Source of the DNA: Candidatus Aenigmatarchaeota archaeon | GTDB taxonomy: Archaea; Aenigmatarchaeota; Aenigmatarchaeia; Aenigmatarchaeales; Aenigmatarchaeaceae | Assembly: GCA_028715225.1 (NCBI GenBank) | Contig: JAQUSH010000003.1 | Location: 1 to 17,985, forward strand | Reading direction: 5' to 3' | DNA: 17,985 nt | Part shown: piece after piece, positions 6,264-13,178 of the stretch | Numbering within the stretch: the first letter of the stretch is position 1 | How the letters are laid out: each line of letters starts with the position of its first letter | Notes under the pieces: generated by a model | The model's database searches: none | What the model was told of the DNA's origin: nothing | What the model saw: only the letters and a program-made list of their open reading frames with translations | Position numbers and translations under genes: made by a program

Positions 6264-6620
6264 ATGCCTAAAGATATCGAAAAAGAAACAAAAGAGAATA
6301 TAGAAAAATATTATGATAAAGAAACGGCAAGAATATTTGATCTGAATTATAGAGCAACCTTGCTTTATCTTAAAGTTATTTGCAATTTAAAAATGAATGA
6401 TGTAAAAATAAGTTCTAATATTTATGAGGACGCAGAAGAATTTTTAAAATGTTTAAAGAAAAATGCTTTCGAAGTAAAAAAATGGTCATTTGATAAATAT
6501 AGCGTTGATGATTTAGATTATTGTTATAATAAAATTAAACAGGCAAACACTTCCGAAAAAATATCTAAAATAAATAAGCGTTTGGAAGTAATAGGAACAG
6601 CAAACTTTGGTAAGAAATAG
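6264..6620 (+). CDS. Hypothetical 118-aa helical protein
   Basis: I do not recognise this protein. It is charged, predicted mostly alpha-helical, soluble, and rich in lysine, glutamate, tyrosine and asparagine, beginning MPKDIEKETKENIEKYY. Two cysteines (CNLK and CLKK) and a DDLDYCYNKIK stretch stand out, but no catalytic motif does. Its helical pattern loosely resembles small four-helix proteins such as HEPN or TPR-like units; I cannot confirm that. I prefer the ATG at 6264 because a TATA box is centred 25 nt before it. The longer version from a TTG at 6258 would add two residues. It lies between S2 and GluRS but has its own promoter. Confidence 0.6.
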   Translation: MPKDIEKETKENIEKYYDKETARIFDLNYRATLLYLKVICNLKMNDVKISSNIYEDAEEFLKCLKKNAFEVKKWSFDKYSVDDLDYCYNKIKQANTSEKISKINKRLEVIGTANFGKK

Positions 6621-6641
6621 TTTATTAACCTCCTCCGAGGT
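6621..6641 (+). promoter_or_regulatory. gltX promoter with possible SD/anti-SD hairpin
   Basis: TTTATTAA (6621-6628) is centred about 26 nt before the gltX ATG, as for leaderless genes. Directly after it, ACCTC (6628-6632), a CTCC loop and GAGGT (6637-6641) form a 5-bp inverted repeat. The GAGGT would be a well-spaced Shine-Dalgarno sequence if a longer transcript existed. Confidence 0.4.
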
Positions 6642-6650
6642 ATTATTTCT

Positions 6651-8288
6651 ATGGAAAACATTATCCTTAAGCATGCTTTGCTGAATGCTATTCAATATAA
6701 TGGCAAAGCTAATGAGAATGCTGTTCTCGGCAAAGTGCTTAGTGAAGTACCTGAAGCTAGAAAGAATGTAGAATTAGTCAGAAAATCCATAACTAAAATT
6801 GTTGCTAAAGTAAACAAGATGAAACCAGAAGAGCAGCAGAAACTTATCAAAGGATTCAAAGTTGAGAAGGTTGAAAAGAAAGAGCGTGAAGGGTTACCTC
6901 CGCTAACAGATGCAGTTGATAAAAAAGTTGTCATGCGTTTAGCGCCTTTTCCATCTGGTCCATTGCATATCGGAAACGCTAAGCAGTTTATAATCAATGA
7001 TTGGTATGTTAAACATTATGGAGGAAAACTAATTTTGTTTATTGATGATACAATGGGTTCTATGGAAAAGCAGATTGTAAAAGATGCTTACGATCTGATA
7101 CCAGAAGGACTTACGTGGCTTGGAATAAAATATGATAAGAAAATTTATTATAAGTCTGATAGACTTGATATTTATTACAAATACGCTGAAGAATTAATTA
7201 AAAAAGACAAAGCATATGTTTGCGAATGTGGGCTGAATGAACTTAGAGAATTAAGAGCACAAAAGAAAGAATGCATACACAGGCAGAGAAGCGTTGATGA
7301 GAATCTTAAGTTTTGGAATGATATGCTTAAAGGAAAATACAAGGAGGGTGAAGTTACCTTAAGAATTAAAACAGATATGAATCATCCTAATCCAGCTTTC
7401 CGTGATAGAGTTCTATTTAGAGTTAGCGACAGAGTACATCCTCGTGTTAAAAATAAGTATAAAGTTTGGCCTTTGTTAGAATTCTCATGGGCAGTTGATG
7501 ATCATTTGTGCGGTATAACACATATACTGAGAGGAAAGGATTTGATGATGGAATCTGAGATGGAGCGTTACATATGGGACATATTTGGATGGAAACATCC
7601 AGTTATAATACACACAGGAAAGTTTATGATTGACGGAGTTAATTTGAGCAAATCAAAAGCTCAACATGAAGTTGCATCTGGTGAATATTCTGGATGGGAT
7701 GATCCAAGAACGTGGTCTTTGCAGTCTTTGAAACGCCGTGGATTTAAACCAGAAGCAATAAGAAATTTCATAATATCTTTTGGCGTAACAGAGCATGAAG
7801 CAAATGTTTCAGTTGATAAACTCTATTCGGAGAATAGAAAGTTGATAGATTCAAAGTCAGAGCGTTACTTTTTTGTTTCAGATCCAGTTGAGATAACATT
7901 AAATAAAATTCCTGCTAGATCAGCCAAAGCTCCTCTATTCCCAGGAAAGAGAAAATTCAGAAAGATACCGGTAACTAAGAAGATTTATGTTGATAAGATC
8001 GATTTTGTGGCTAATCGTGAGAAGGAAGTAAGACTGATGCATTTATGTAATATCGATTTAGACAAGAAAGCTAAGTTTACTGGAAAGACGATGAAAGACA
8101 TACCTAAGATACATTGGGTTTCTTCAAAGCACGTTAAAATTAAAATTGTTTTAGATAATGGAAAAACTATAGAAGGATTAGCTGAGCCAGCTGTTGCTAA
8201 AGTGAAACCAAACCAGATGGTGCAGTTTGAAAGGTTATTTTTCGTACGAGCGGATAAGAAGAACTTATTCTATTATGCGCACAAATGA
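6651..8288 (+). CDS. gltX: Glutamyl-tRNA synthetase (archaeal type)
   Basis: It charges tRNA-Glu, and in archaea usually also tRNA-Gln before transamidation. It is a class I synthetase: the HIGH-like motif is HIGN at residues 106-109 (in PFPSGPLHIGNAK) and the KMSKS-like motif is LSKS at 332-335 (in GVNLSKSK). The N-terminal 90 residues are the helical extension typical of archaeal GluRS, followed by the LPPLTDA linker. The catalytic core carries HILRGKDLMMESEMER, and the C-terminal part (about 410-545) is the beta-barrel anticodon-binding region of the GlnRS/archaeal GluRS type. The 545-aa length is normal. No amidotransferase (gatDE or gatCAB) gene is in the window. Confidence 0.97.
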   Translation: MENIILKHALLNAIQYNGKANENAVLGKVLSEVPEARKNVELVRKSITKIVAKVNKMKPEEQQKLIKGFKVEKVEKKEREGLPPLTDAVDKKVVMRLAPFPSGPLHIGNAKQFIINDWYVKHYGGKLILFIDDTMGSMEKQIVKDAYDLIPEGLTWLGIKYDKKIYYKSDRLDIYYKYAEELIKKDKAYVCECGLNELRELRAQKKECIHRQRSVDENLKFWNDMLKGKYKEGEVTLRIKTDMNHPNPAFRDRVLFRVSDRVHPRVKNKYKVWPLLEFSWAVDDHLCGITHILRGKDLMMESEMERYIWDIFGWKHPVIIHTGKFMIDGVNLSKSKAQHEVASGEYSGWDDPRTWSLQSLKRRGFKPEAIRNFIISFGVTEHEANVSVDKLYSENRKLIDSKSERYFFVSDPVEITLNKIPARSAKAPLFPGKRKFRKIPVTKKIYVDKIDFVANREKEVRLMHLCNIDLDKKAKFTGKTMKDIPKIHWVSSKHVKIKIVLDNGKTIEGLAEPAVAKVKPNQMVQFERLFFVRADKKNLFYYAHK

Positions 8289-8297
8289 GCTTAAATC
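8289..8297 (+). promoter_or_regulatory. TATA box of the 95-aa orphan gene
   Basis: GCTTAAATC, just past the gltX stop codon, is centred about 26 nt before the ATG at 8319, again at leaderless spacing. Confidence 0.5.
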
Positions 8298-8318
8298 TCT
8301 TTCGGTTGAAATATTATC

Positions 8319-8606
8319 ATGACCGTAAGTAAAAAGAATGTAAAAGATCACATTGCTAGATATCTAAAGAGCAAAGGTGTTCCCGAGAACATCCTTGATT
8401 ATATATTAAAAAGAGGACTAAAGGAAAATGGAATGCAATCTTATAATGAACTTATAGAAGGAGATAAATCATCAAAATGTGCAGAAAGTTTTGCCAAGTG
8501 GCTTGAAAAGGAATCATTGTTTATAGATATCGGAAAGAGTGAAGGAATATCTGAAAATTTTATAAAAGACCTTTCAAAATATTCAACAGCCCAACTTATG
8601 TGCTAA
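8319..8606 (+). CDS. Hypothetical 95-aa helical protein
   Basis: I do not recognise this protein. It is predicted alpha-helical and soluble, starting MTVSKKNVKDHIARYLK, with repeated short helices (VPENILDYILKRGL and ISENFIKDLSKY). The phrases 'KGVPENILDYI' and 'EGISENFIKDL' resemble each other, which may mark a duplicated helix pair of the kind seen in helix-turn-helix or SAP-like small domains. Two cysteines are present, one of them the last residue. It has its own TATA box, and the following L7Ae gene has another, so it is a single-gene unit between translation genes. Function unknown. Confidence 0.6.
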   Translation: MTVSKKNVKDHIARYLKSKGVPENILDYILKRGLKENGMQSYNELIEGDKSSKCAESFAKWLEKESLFIDIGKSEGISENFIKDLSKYSTAQLMC

Positions 8607-8609
8607 ACC

Positions 8610-8671
8610 TTTAAATACTTTCTGAATGAACATAATTCTACCGGAATAGAACTAATGATATGAGGTGATGA
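8610..8671 (+). promoter_or_regulatory. Promoter and leader of the L7Ae operon
   Basis: TTTAAATACT (8610-8619) is the likely TATA box, giving a start near 8640 and a leader of about 30 nt. This is one of the few units here with a clear leader: it carries the strong Shine-Dalgarno sequence GAGGTGATG (8662-8670). The same stretch reads GTGATGA (8665-8671), matching the RUGAUGA box C consensus that L7Ae recognises in kink-turns. Confidence 0.55.
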
Positions 8672-8672
8672 T

Positions 8673-8975
8673 ATGGATGAGGGAAAAGTTCTACAGATAA
8701 TAGAAGTTGCAAAGAACACAGGAAAGATAAGAATCGGCACAAATGAAGCAACAAAAGCAGTAGAAAGAGGAATAGCAAAACTTGTTGTAGTAGCTGATGA
8801 TGTAAATCCAAAAGAAGTTATAATGCACTTGGATCCATTATGCAATGAAAAGAAAATAACTATTGCTCATGTTAAATCTAAGCAAGATTTAGGAAAAGCA
8901 GCAGGAATAAATGTATCTACAGCAGCAGTTGCAGTAATAGAACTAGGAGACGCAAAGAAAGATATGGAAAAATAG
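8673..8975 (+). CDS. rpl7ae: Ribosomal protein L7Ae (kink-turn binding)
   Basis: L7Ae binds kink-turns in 23S rRNA and in box C/D and H/ACA guide RNAs, and is part of archaeal RNase P. The RNA-binding signature is clear (IRIGTNEATKAVERGIAKLVVVADDVNP), as are the LCNEKKI and GKAAGI segments. At 100 aa it is shorter than the usual 115-125, lacking about 15 N-terminal residues. The strong Shine-Dalgarno sequence 2 nt before this ATG, GAGGTGATG, shows no longer start was missed. It heads a ribosomal operon with S28e and L24e, a conserved archaeal order. Archaeal L7Ae can repress its own mRNA through a kink-turn in the leader; the box C-like sequence here makes that possible but unproven. Confidence 0.95.
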   Translation: MDEGKVLQIIEVAKNTGKIRIGTNEATKAVERGIAKLVVVADDVNPKEVIMHLDPLCNEKKITIAHVKSKQDLGKAAGINVSTAAVAVIELGDAKKDMEK

Positions 8976-8984
8976 TGTGATTAA

Positions 8985-9194
8985 ATGGCACAAGAACCAG
9001 TACCAGCTGAAGTTGTTCAGTTGTTAGGAAGAACAGGAATCAAAGGCGTAGCCCAGGTCAGATGCAAGGTTATGGAAGGAAAAGACGCTGGCAAAATACT
9101 TATTAGAAATGTGCTAGGTCCTGTTAGAAAAGGAGACATACTGATACTTAGAGAAACTGAAATGGAACATGCTGGAACAATGGCGGTAAGATAA
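8985..9194 (+). CDS. rps28e: 30S ribosomal protein S28e
   Basis: A small beta-barrel protein of the 30S subunit near the mRNA exit, found only in archaea and eukaryotes. The family pattern is clear: [21 protein letters not shown], then [19 protein letters not shown] and RETEMEHA. At 69 aa it has the usual length. A GTGATT sequence ahead of the ATG is a weak ribosome binding site. The gene starts 9 nt after L7Ae and ends 2 nt before L24e, so it is the middle gene of the operon. Confidence 0.96.
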   Translation: MAQEPVPAEVVQLLGRTGIKGVAQVRCKVMEGKDAGKILIRNVLGPVRKGDILILRETEMEHAGTMAVR

Positions 9195-9196
9195 AT

Positions 9197-9361
9197 ATGA
9201 AATGTTCGTTCTGTAATATTGAAATAGAGAAAGGAACAGGAAAGATGTACATTAAGAATGATGCTAAAGTGCTTTATTTTTGTTCTAAGAGATGTGAAAA
9301 GAATTTAATGAAACTTAAGAGAGATCCGGCAAGAGTCAAGTGGATAGTAAAAAAGAAGTAA
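9197..9361 (+). CDS. rpl24e: 50S ribosomal protein L24e
   Basis: A 54-aa zinc-finger protein of the large subunit. It begins MKCSFCNIEIEKGTGKMYI and has the four zinc cysteines C3, C6, C29 and C33 in the CX2C...CX3C pattern of L24e, with the YFCSKRCEKN segment that follows the third and fourth ligands. It ends in a basic tail (VKWIVKKK). It is slightly shorter than most archaeal L24e (about 60-70 aa). The ATG lies 2 nt after the S28e stop codon. In many archaea nucleoside diphosphate kinase follows; here the operon ends and a regulator gene follows instead. Confidence 0.93.
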   Translation: MKCSFCNIEIEKGTGKMYIKNDAKVLYFCSKRCEKNLMKLKRDPARVKWIVKKK

Positions 9362-9399
9362 ATTTGACGCTTCTCAAATTGTCGAAGTTAACATTATAT

Positions 9400-9424
9400 A
9401 TTGACGATTAATTTAAATATCAAT
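9400..9424 (+). promoter_or_regulatory. Promoter of the TrmB-like gene with flanking inverted repeat
   Basis: TTTAAATAT (9411-9419) is the likely TATA box, about 38 nt before the ATG, implying a leader of about 12 nt. ATTGA (9400-9404) and TCAAT (9420-9424) form a 5-bp inverted repeat framing it, a possible autoregulatory operator. Arms this short can occur by chance. Confidence 0.35.
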
Positions 9425-9452
9425 CTGTACAATTATAATAACTAGATAAATT

Positions 9453-10217
9453 ATGCTAAACCAACTCATAGTATCTGACCTGAAGCAATTTGGGCTGAGT
9501 GAATATGAGGCTAGATCTTATCTTGTTCTATCTATGTATGGTGCTTCATCTGCTTCTTTCATATCTGAACATACAACAATTCCTTCTTCAAAAATCTACA
9601 ATATACTTAATTCGCTTAAATCAAAAGGGCTCATTGAAACAACAATTAGCAGGCCTAGAAAATTCAAGCCAATAGATCCAAGATGTGCGTTAACTAATCT
9701 GGTTGCCGGGAAAGAGCTTATGATTAAAGAGTTAAAGAGCAAAACTAAGAACATTCTTCAAAAATTAAATCTTCCTGAAAACAATGACAATTCTCAGATA
9801 TGGAATTCTGTAGGCAGAAAGATATTCTTCTCAAAAGCATCTGAAATAATAATGAATGCCAAAAAATACGGGATAGCAACTACCTCCAATTTTTCGCGTT
9901 ACCCATATTTGGACAGCCAATTTTTGAAATCAGTGAAAAAAGGCATTAAAATCAAAATGCTTGGAACATCTGAACTTACAGAAGATGCGAAAGTCAGAGC
10001 TTCTTGGTATGCTAAAAACGGTGCAGAAATAAGAATACTTCCTTTGGATGTTAAACCAGTATTTGGCATAGTTGATGACAAAGATGTTGTATTTCGTATT
10101 AATTCAAAAGTAGAATGTGATTTCATGTGGTCTAACAATACAAGTTTGATAAGCATAATGAAAAGTTATTTCGAACAGCTGTGGAAAGAAGCTGAACCTA
10201 TTCAGCGATGTTTATAG
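9453..10217 (+). CDS. TrmB-like transcriptional regulator
   Basis: Residues about 8-80 are a TrmB-type winged helix (LKQFGLSEYEARSYLVL, then IPSSKIYNILNSLKSKGLIE), the DNA-binding domain of this archaeal family. The rest (about 105-250) resembles the regulatory half of short TrmB proteins, including IWNSVGRKIFFSKASEII and a late GIVDDKDVVFRIN segment. A helical stretch at about 80-105 probably dimerises. TrmB proteins often control sugar uptake or central metabolism by binding a ligand. No transporter or sugar gene is adjacent, so the target is unknown and may be distant or itself. The 3' end overlaps the L35Ae gene by 20 bp tail to tail. Confidence 0.85.
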   Translation: MLNQLIVSDLKQFGLSEYEARSYLVLSMYGASSASFISEHTTIPSSKIYNILNSLKSKGLIETTISRPRKFKPIDPRCALTNLVAGKELMIKELKSKTKNILQKLNLPENNDNSQIWNSVGRKIFFSKASEIIMNAKKYGIATTSNFSRYPYLDSQFLKSVKKGIKIKMLGTSELTEDAKVRASWYAKNGAEIRILPLDVKPVFGIVDDKDVVFRINSKVECDFMWSNNTSLISIMKSYFEQLWKEAEPIQRCL

Positions 10218-10452
10218 GTTTGGCGAGAGAAGTAGAAGGCAAAGGTTTTTTGAATTTGATTTTCAGTGTTCCAGTTCTTCCATGAAGACCTGACACAAAA
10301 CCAATGTATTTGTTTCCCTTTGGATCTTTGAAAATTGCTTTTTTTCCAACAAGTCTACCTGCATCTTTCTTAGAATTTATTCCAGGTACCTCTACCAAAA
10401 CCTCTTTCGTATATGCGAGGTGGTAATTTACAATTATTCCTGTTGGATCCAT
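10198..10452 (-). CDS. rpl35ae: 50S ribosomal protein L35Ae
   Basis: A large-subunit protein found in archaea and eukaryotes. The pattern GIIVNYHLAYTKE, EVLVEVPGINSKKDAGRLVGKKAIF and GLHGRTGTLKIKFKKPLP follows the family, and the 84-aa length is normal. A GGTGA Shine-Dalgarno sequence lies 6 nt before the ATG, and a TATA box (GCTTTTATAC on this strand, 10491-10500) is centred about 43 nt before the ATG, so this mRNA has a short leader. The last 20 bp are shared with the converging TrmB-like gene, which may limit how far either can change. Confidence 0.95.
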   Translation of the reverse strand: MDPTGIIVNYHLAYTKEVLVEVPGINSKKDAGRLVGKKAIFKDPKGNKYIGFVSGLHGRTGTLKIKFKKPLPSTSLAKPINIAE

Positions 10453-10490
10453 TTTATTTCACCGTGTACGTCTCTTAACGACTTTTTTGC

Positions 10491-10500
10491 GTATAAAAGC
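10491..10500 (-). promoter_or_regulatory. TATA box of rpl35ae
   Basis: GCTTTTATAC on the - strand, about 43 nt before the ATG. It leaves room for a leader of nearly 20 nt with the GGTGA ribosome binding site at 10459-10463. Confidence 0.6.
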
Positions 10501-10530
10501 TTACGTCTTTCTGATTTATATTACTATCGG

Positions 10531-11091
10531 TTATTGGTCTAGAATCCAGTTGACAACTGATACTACAGAAGAGGCCAAATAGACCTTATTTCCTAAAGAA
10601 ACCTTTTCTCCTTTCCTTAGTGCGAAAGACATCTCATTTTTTGGCAGACCAACATTGTCACCTAACACGAAAGTTGGGTTTTCTGGCTTGAAATTTGAAA
10701 TGTGCTTGCCTTTTGCGTCTAAAACATAAACGTTCTTAGCATCTTTGACTATTTCCTGAAACGATCTGCGAGAAACCGATACACCTGACTGTACGTTAGC
10801 CCATTCTTTGTCTTTTACGACGCTTAAAGCTTTCTTGATTACTTGCGCAATCGATAGTTCTGATGCTTCTATTCCTAAAATTTTGTTTCCGTCAAATTTT
10901 ATAGAAACTGGCGGGCGTCTTCCTGTATTCAATACAATTATGATTTGCGTGTCTCGCCTTACATCGTTAGATATCCATAATGCGCCGATGACACATCTGC
11001 ATACCAAATCAATTCTTCCAGATTCAAACAATCTGTCCAGATTGAAATCATCTGTTGTTCCATACGAATACAAAATAAATGTTCGTGTCAT
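10531..11091 (-). CDS. trmY: tRNA (pseudouridine-54 N1)-methyltransferase TrmY
   Basis: A SPOUT-fold, SAM-dependent enzyme that methylates N1 of pseudouridine 54 in the T-loop of archaeal tRNAs, a heat- and structure-stabilising modification. The N-terminus (TFILYSYGTTDDFNLDRLFESGRIDLVCRC) and FDGNKILGIEASE match the DUF358/TrmY family. FVLGDNVGL (141-149) is the knotted SAM-binding loop (usually FVLGDH-G-L). The 186-aa length is typical. A TATA box overlaps the stop of the upstream phosphoesterase gene, centred about 25 nt before the ATG, so it is transcribed on its own as a leaderless mRNA. The partner enzyme Pus10, which makes pseudouridine 54, is not in the window. Confidence 0.92.
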   Translation of the reverse strand: MTRTFILYSYGTTDDFNLDRLFESGRIDLVCRCVIGALWISNDVRRDTQIIIVLNTGRRPPVSIKFDGNKILGIEASELSIAQVIKKALSVVKDKEWANVQSGVSVSRRSFQEIVKDAKNVYVLDAKGKHISNFKPENPTFVLGDNVGLPKNEMSFALRKGEKVSLGNKVYLASSVVSVVNWILDQ

Positions 11092-11111
11092 ACAAGTAGT
11101 TTAGAGAACAA

Positions 11112-11120
11112 GTTTATAAT
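11112..11120 (-). promoter_or_regulatory. TATA box of trmY
   Basis: ATTATAAAC on the - strand, touching the stop codon of the upstream metallophosphoesterase gene and centred about 25 nt before the trmY ATG. Confidence 0.6.
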
Positions 11121-11905
11121 CATTTCTTTTTTATGTCTATTATATAATATTCGCCATTGCATCCAGGATTAATTATAGTTGTTTTACCAAGTTTGCTAGT
11201 CCCTTTTGCTTCATGTATATGTCCACAAACAACAAACTTTGGTTCGGTATTCTTTACATATTTTAATATTATTTTGCTTCCAGCATGTTTGTTTTGCCAT
11301 GTTGGTGGTGCAGCAGAATTGGTAACTTTATCCATTACTTCATACATCGGATTGTGCATAAGAATAATGTCCGCTTTTCCAAGTTCTTTGAGTTTTTCTC
11401 TAACTTTCTTGTTAGTAGTTTTTGCCTTTTTTAGTGCCATATCATCATTTGGTGTAAATCTTCTTATCCAGTCTTCTTCTACAAAGTATGGTATTCCAAT
11501 CATTTTCATGTCATCAATTTTAACACTTTTATAATTAATTAATTTTACATTATCAAATTTCATATCAGACAATTTTTTAACATTAAGCTTAAGTTTATCG
11601 ATTCTTTCATCAAGACCTTCCTCCACGTTTCCATAAATCCAATATGTTGGTATTTTGCTCTTATCAAAATAAGATAATATATTTTCTGTTGTTTGGATTG
11701 CTTGAAGAAATGCCTCTTCAATTTGTTTCTTTGATAATTCATCTGTCCATTTCTTGCCCTGTTTTATATTATATTCAAAATAATATTTTCTCATCAGATC
11801 TGCTTTTCCAACATCACCAGGTATCAGAACATAATCTATATTATCCAAATTAATTTTTTCGATATTTCCAGAACCATGCGGATCTCCAATCGCTAGAATC
11901 CTCAT
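11120..11905 (-). CDS. Calcineurin-like metallophosphoesterase
   Basis: A two-metal phosphoesterase of unknown substrate. All metal-binding motifs are present in order: D8-x-H10 (GDPHG), G30-D31 (PGDVG), G92-N93 (YGNVEE), H184 (LMHNP) and G228-H-I-H231. The 261-aa length is ordinary. An insert at about 37-80 is rich in lysine and glutamine and helical. There is no signal peptide, so it acts in the cytosol. The ATG overlaps the stop of the upstream nucleotidyltransferase gene (ATGA), so the two are translationally coupled. This pairing of a nucleotidyltransferase with a phosphoesterase suggests addition and removal of a nucleotide on the same target; that is inference. Other roles such as cyclic-nucleotide or nucleotide phosphatase are possible. 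Confidence 0.88.
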   Translation of the reverse strand: MRILAIGDPHGSGNIEKINLDNIDYVLIPGDVGKADLMRKYYFEYNIKQGKKWTDELSKKQIEEAFLQAIQTTENILSYFDKSKIPTYWIYGNVEEGLDERIDKLKLNVKKLSDMKFDNVKLINYKSVKIDDMKMIGIPYFVEEDWIRRFTPNDDMALKKAKTTNKKVREKLKELGKADIILMHNPMYEVMDKVTNSAAPPTWQNKHAGSKIILKYVKNTEPKFVVCGHIHEAKGTSKLGKTTIINPGCNGEYYIIDIKKK

Positions 11906-13149
11906 TTCTTTCTACCCTTCTTTTTAATATTATTTTCAGGAAGCTTCTCAACTTCTTTAGCAGTCTCTACTTTTGCTTTAGCTTCTCTTAACTTCTCTTC
12001 AGCCATCTCTTTTTCAATTTCTTCTGGCTGCTTATTAAGACCGCGCTTAAGTTCAAGAATAAATCTTCTTACATATTCTTTGTTTGTATAGACATCTTTG
12101 TCAGGTATGTCTTCTAATTTCTTTTCGTCAAGATGCTTTCTCATCTCAACTACCTTTTCAAATATTTCAGCATAATGCTGGTTAAGTCTTCCGCTTTCAA
12201 CCAGATATTTTTTGAATGCATCAGGAAGCTCTTTAGGATCTTCAGGAAGCTTGTTTATAGATTTTAGTGCAGCTATAGATGCTTTTAGCATTATCTCGTA
12301 ATTTGTTTTAATGTCTTCTTCTTTTCTAAGATCTTCTAGTTTCTTAAGAAGCTTCGTCATTGTATCGACGTAATCTCCTGCTTTCTTTATCCACTCATCA
12401 ACTTCCTTTCCAGATACCTCATCCATAAATTCCTTGTACTCGACTTTCTTCCTGAAAGCATAAACTTCTTCCATCATCTTGGCATATTTTTCATCCAATA
12501 GTTTGTTAGCAACTAAATTCTTTCTTAATTCATTTGCAGCTTGTCCTGGGCTAGGTTGTCCTACGCCAACATACATAAGTATAGCTTGCGCAGCGTCCAG
12601 CATAGAATAATAAATGTCTTCAGCAATCATCAATTTCTTTACGTCTTTAACTCTTTCTAATCTCTTAGGCACAGATTCCATTCTAAGATAAGCTGATTCT
12701 TTTGTGCCAGGGAATTTTCCTTGCTCTAAAAGTTTTCTCATAGGAATGAAAAATCCTGCATCGTAAACAGCATATCCGTCTCTTGTTAATGTGTAGAAGA
12801 CTGGGTTTGATCTTCTCATTCCGTCCCAGAACTCTGTAAGAGCTATAACAGGTTGCGGATGCAATCTTGGATCAATCTGCCTTGCTACTTTGTACATATC
12901 GTCTGTAACTTTGTCTCTTATCTCTTCGAATTTTTTCAATGGAAGTTTGGTATCATCAAAAATCATGTAGATATCTACGTCTGATTTGCCATGCTGCTCG
13001 TTTCGAGTTATCGAGCCAAACATGATTATAGCTTTGACATAAGCTTTGAACATTCCAAGAAGTCTTTCTTTGTATTCATTCACAGATTTGTATCTTGTTT
13101 CAAATGAGAATTCTTTCAGTTTTTTGCCAAGCTTTTTTTGTTTAGTCAT
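11902..13149 (-). CDS. Nucleotidyltransferase with two HEPN-like domains
   Basis: Residues about 25-130 are a polymerase-beta-type nucleotidyltransferase with G45-S46 and D57-V-D59 (MFGSITRNEQHGKSDVDIY). Two helical segments follow, about 170-265 and 275-375. They align with each other (ELRKNLVANKLLDEKYAKMM against AFKKYLVESGRLNQHYAEIF, then VYAFRKKVE against VVEMRKHLD), so the region is an internal duplication. Both resemble HEPN domains of the UPF0332 type, but neither has the RX4-6H RNase motif. The tail is highly charged (ending KKKGRKK). MNT-HEPN pairs are often toxin-antitoxin systems in which the toxin is adenylylated; here both parts are fused and the HEPN parts look inactive. The gene has its own leaderless promoter and overlaps the phosphoesterase by 4 nt. 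Confidence 0.82.
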   Translation of the reverse strand: MTKQKKLGKKLKEFSFETRYKSVNEYKERLLGMFKAYVKAIIMFGSITRNEQHGKSDVDIYMIFDDTKLPLKKFEEIRDKVTDDMYKVARQIDPRLHPQPVIALTEFWDGMRRSNPVFYTLTRDGYAVYDAGFFIPMRKLLEQGKFPGTKESAYLRMESVPKRLERVKDVKKLMIAEDIYYSMLDAAQAILMYVGVGQPSPGQAANELRKNLVANKLLDEKYAKMMEEVYAFRKKVEYKEFMDEVSGKEVDEWIKKAGDYVDTMTKLLKKLEDLRKEEDIKTNYEIMLKASIAALKSINKLPEDPKELPDAFKKYLVESGRLNQHYAEIFEKVVEMRKHLDEKKLEDIPDKDVYTNKEYVRRFILELKRGLNKQPEEIEKEMAEEKLREAKAKVETAKEVEKLPENNIKKKGRKK

Positions 13150-13170
13150 TTAACCACAAATTATAATGAA

Positions 13171-13178
13171 TTATTTAA
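13171..13178 (-). promoter_or_regulatory. TATA box of the nucleotidyltransferase gene
   Basis: TTAAATAA on the - strand directly after the stop codon of the TIM-barrel gene, centred about 25 nt before the ATG at 13149. It lets the last two genes of the cluster be transcribed apart from the first three. Confidence 0.6.

Noticed and set aside
8673..8975. L7Ae read as truncated at the 5' end
   Set aside because: The strong Shine-Dalgarno sequence immediately before the ATG shows this is the natural start; it is a short family member, not a broken gene.
11157..11534. 125-codon + strand hydrophobic frame opposite the metallophosphoesterase
   Set aside because: The hydrophobicity comes from reading the antisense of lysine/asparagine-rich codons; the phosphoesterase on the other strand has all its motifs.
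11902..13149. Classic MNT-HEPN toxin-antitoxin pair
   Set aside because: The domains are fused in one protein, the HEPN segments lack the RX4-6H motif, and no separate small toxin gene is present.
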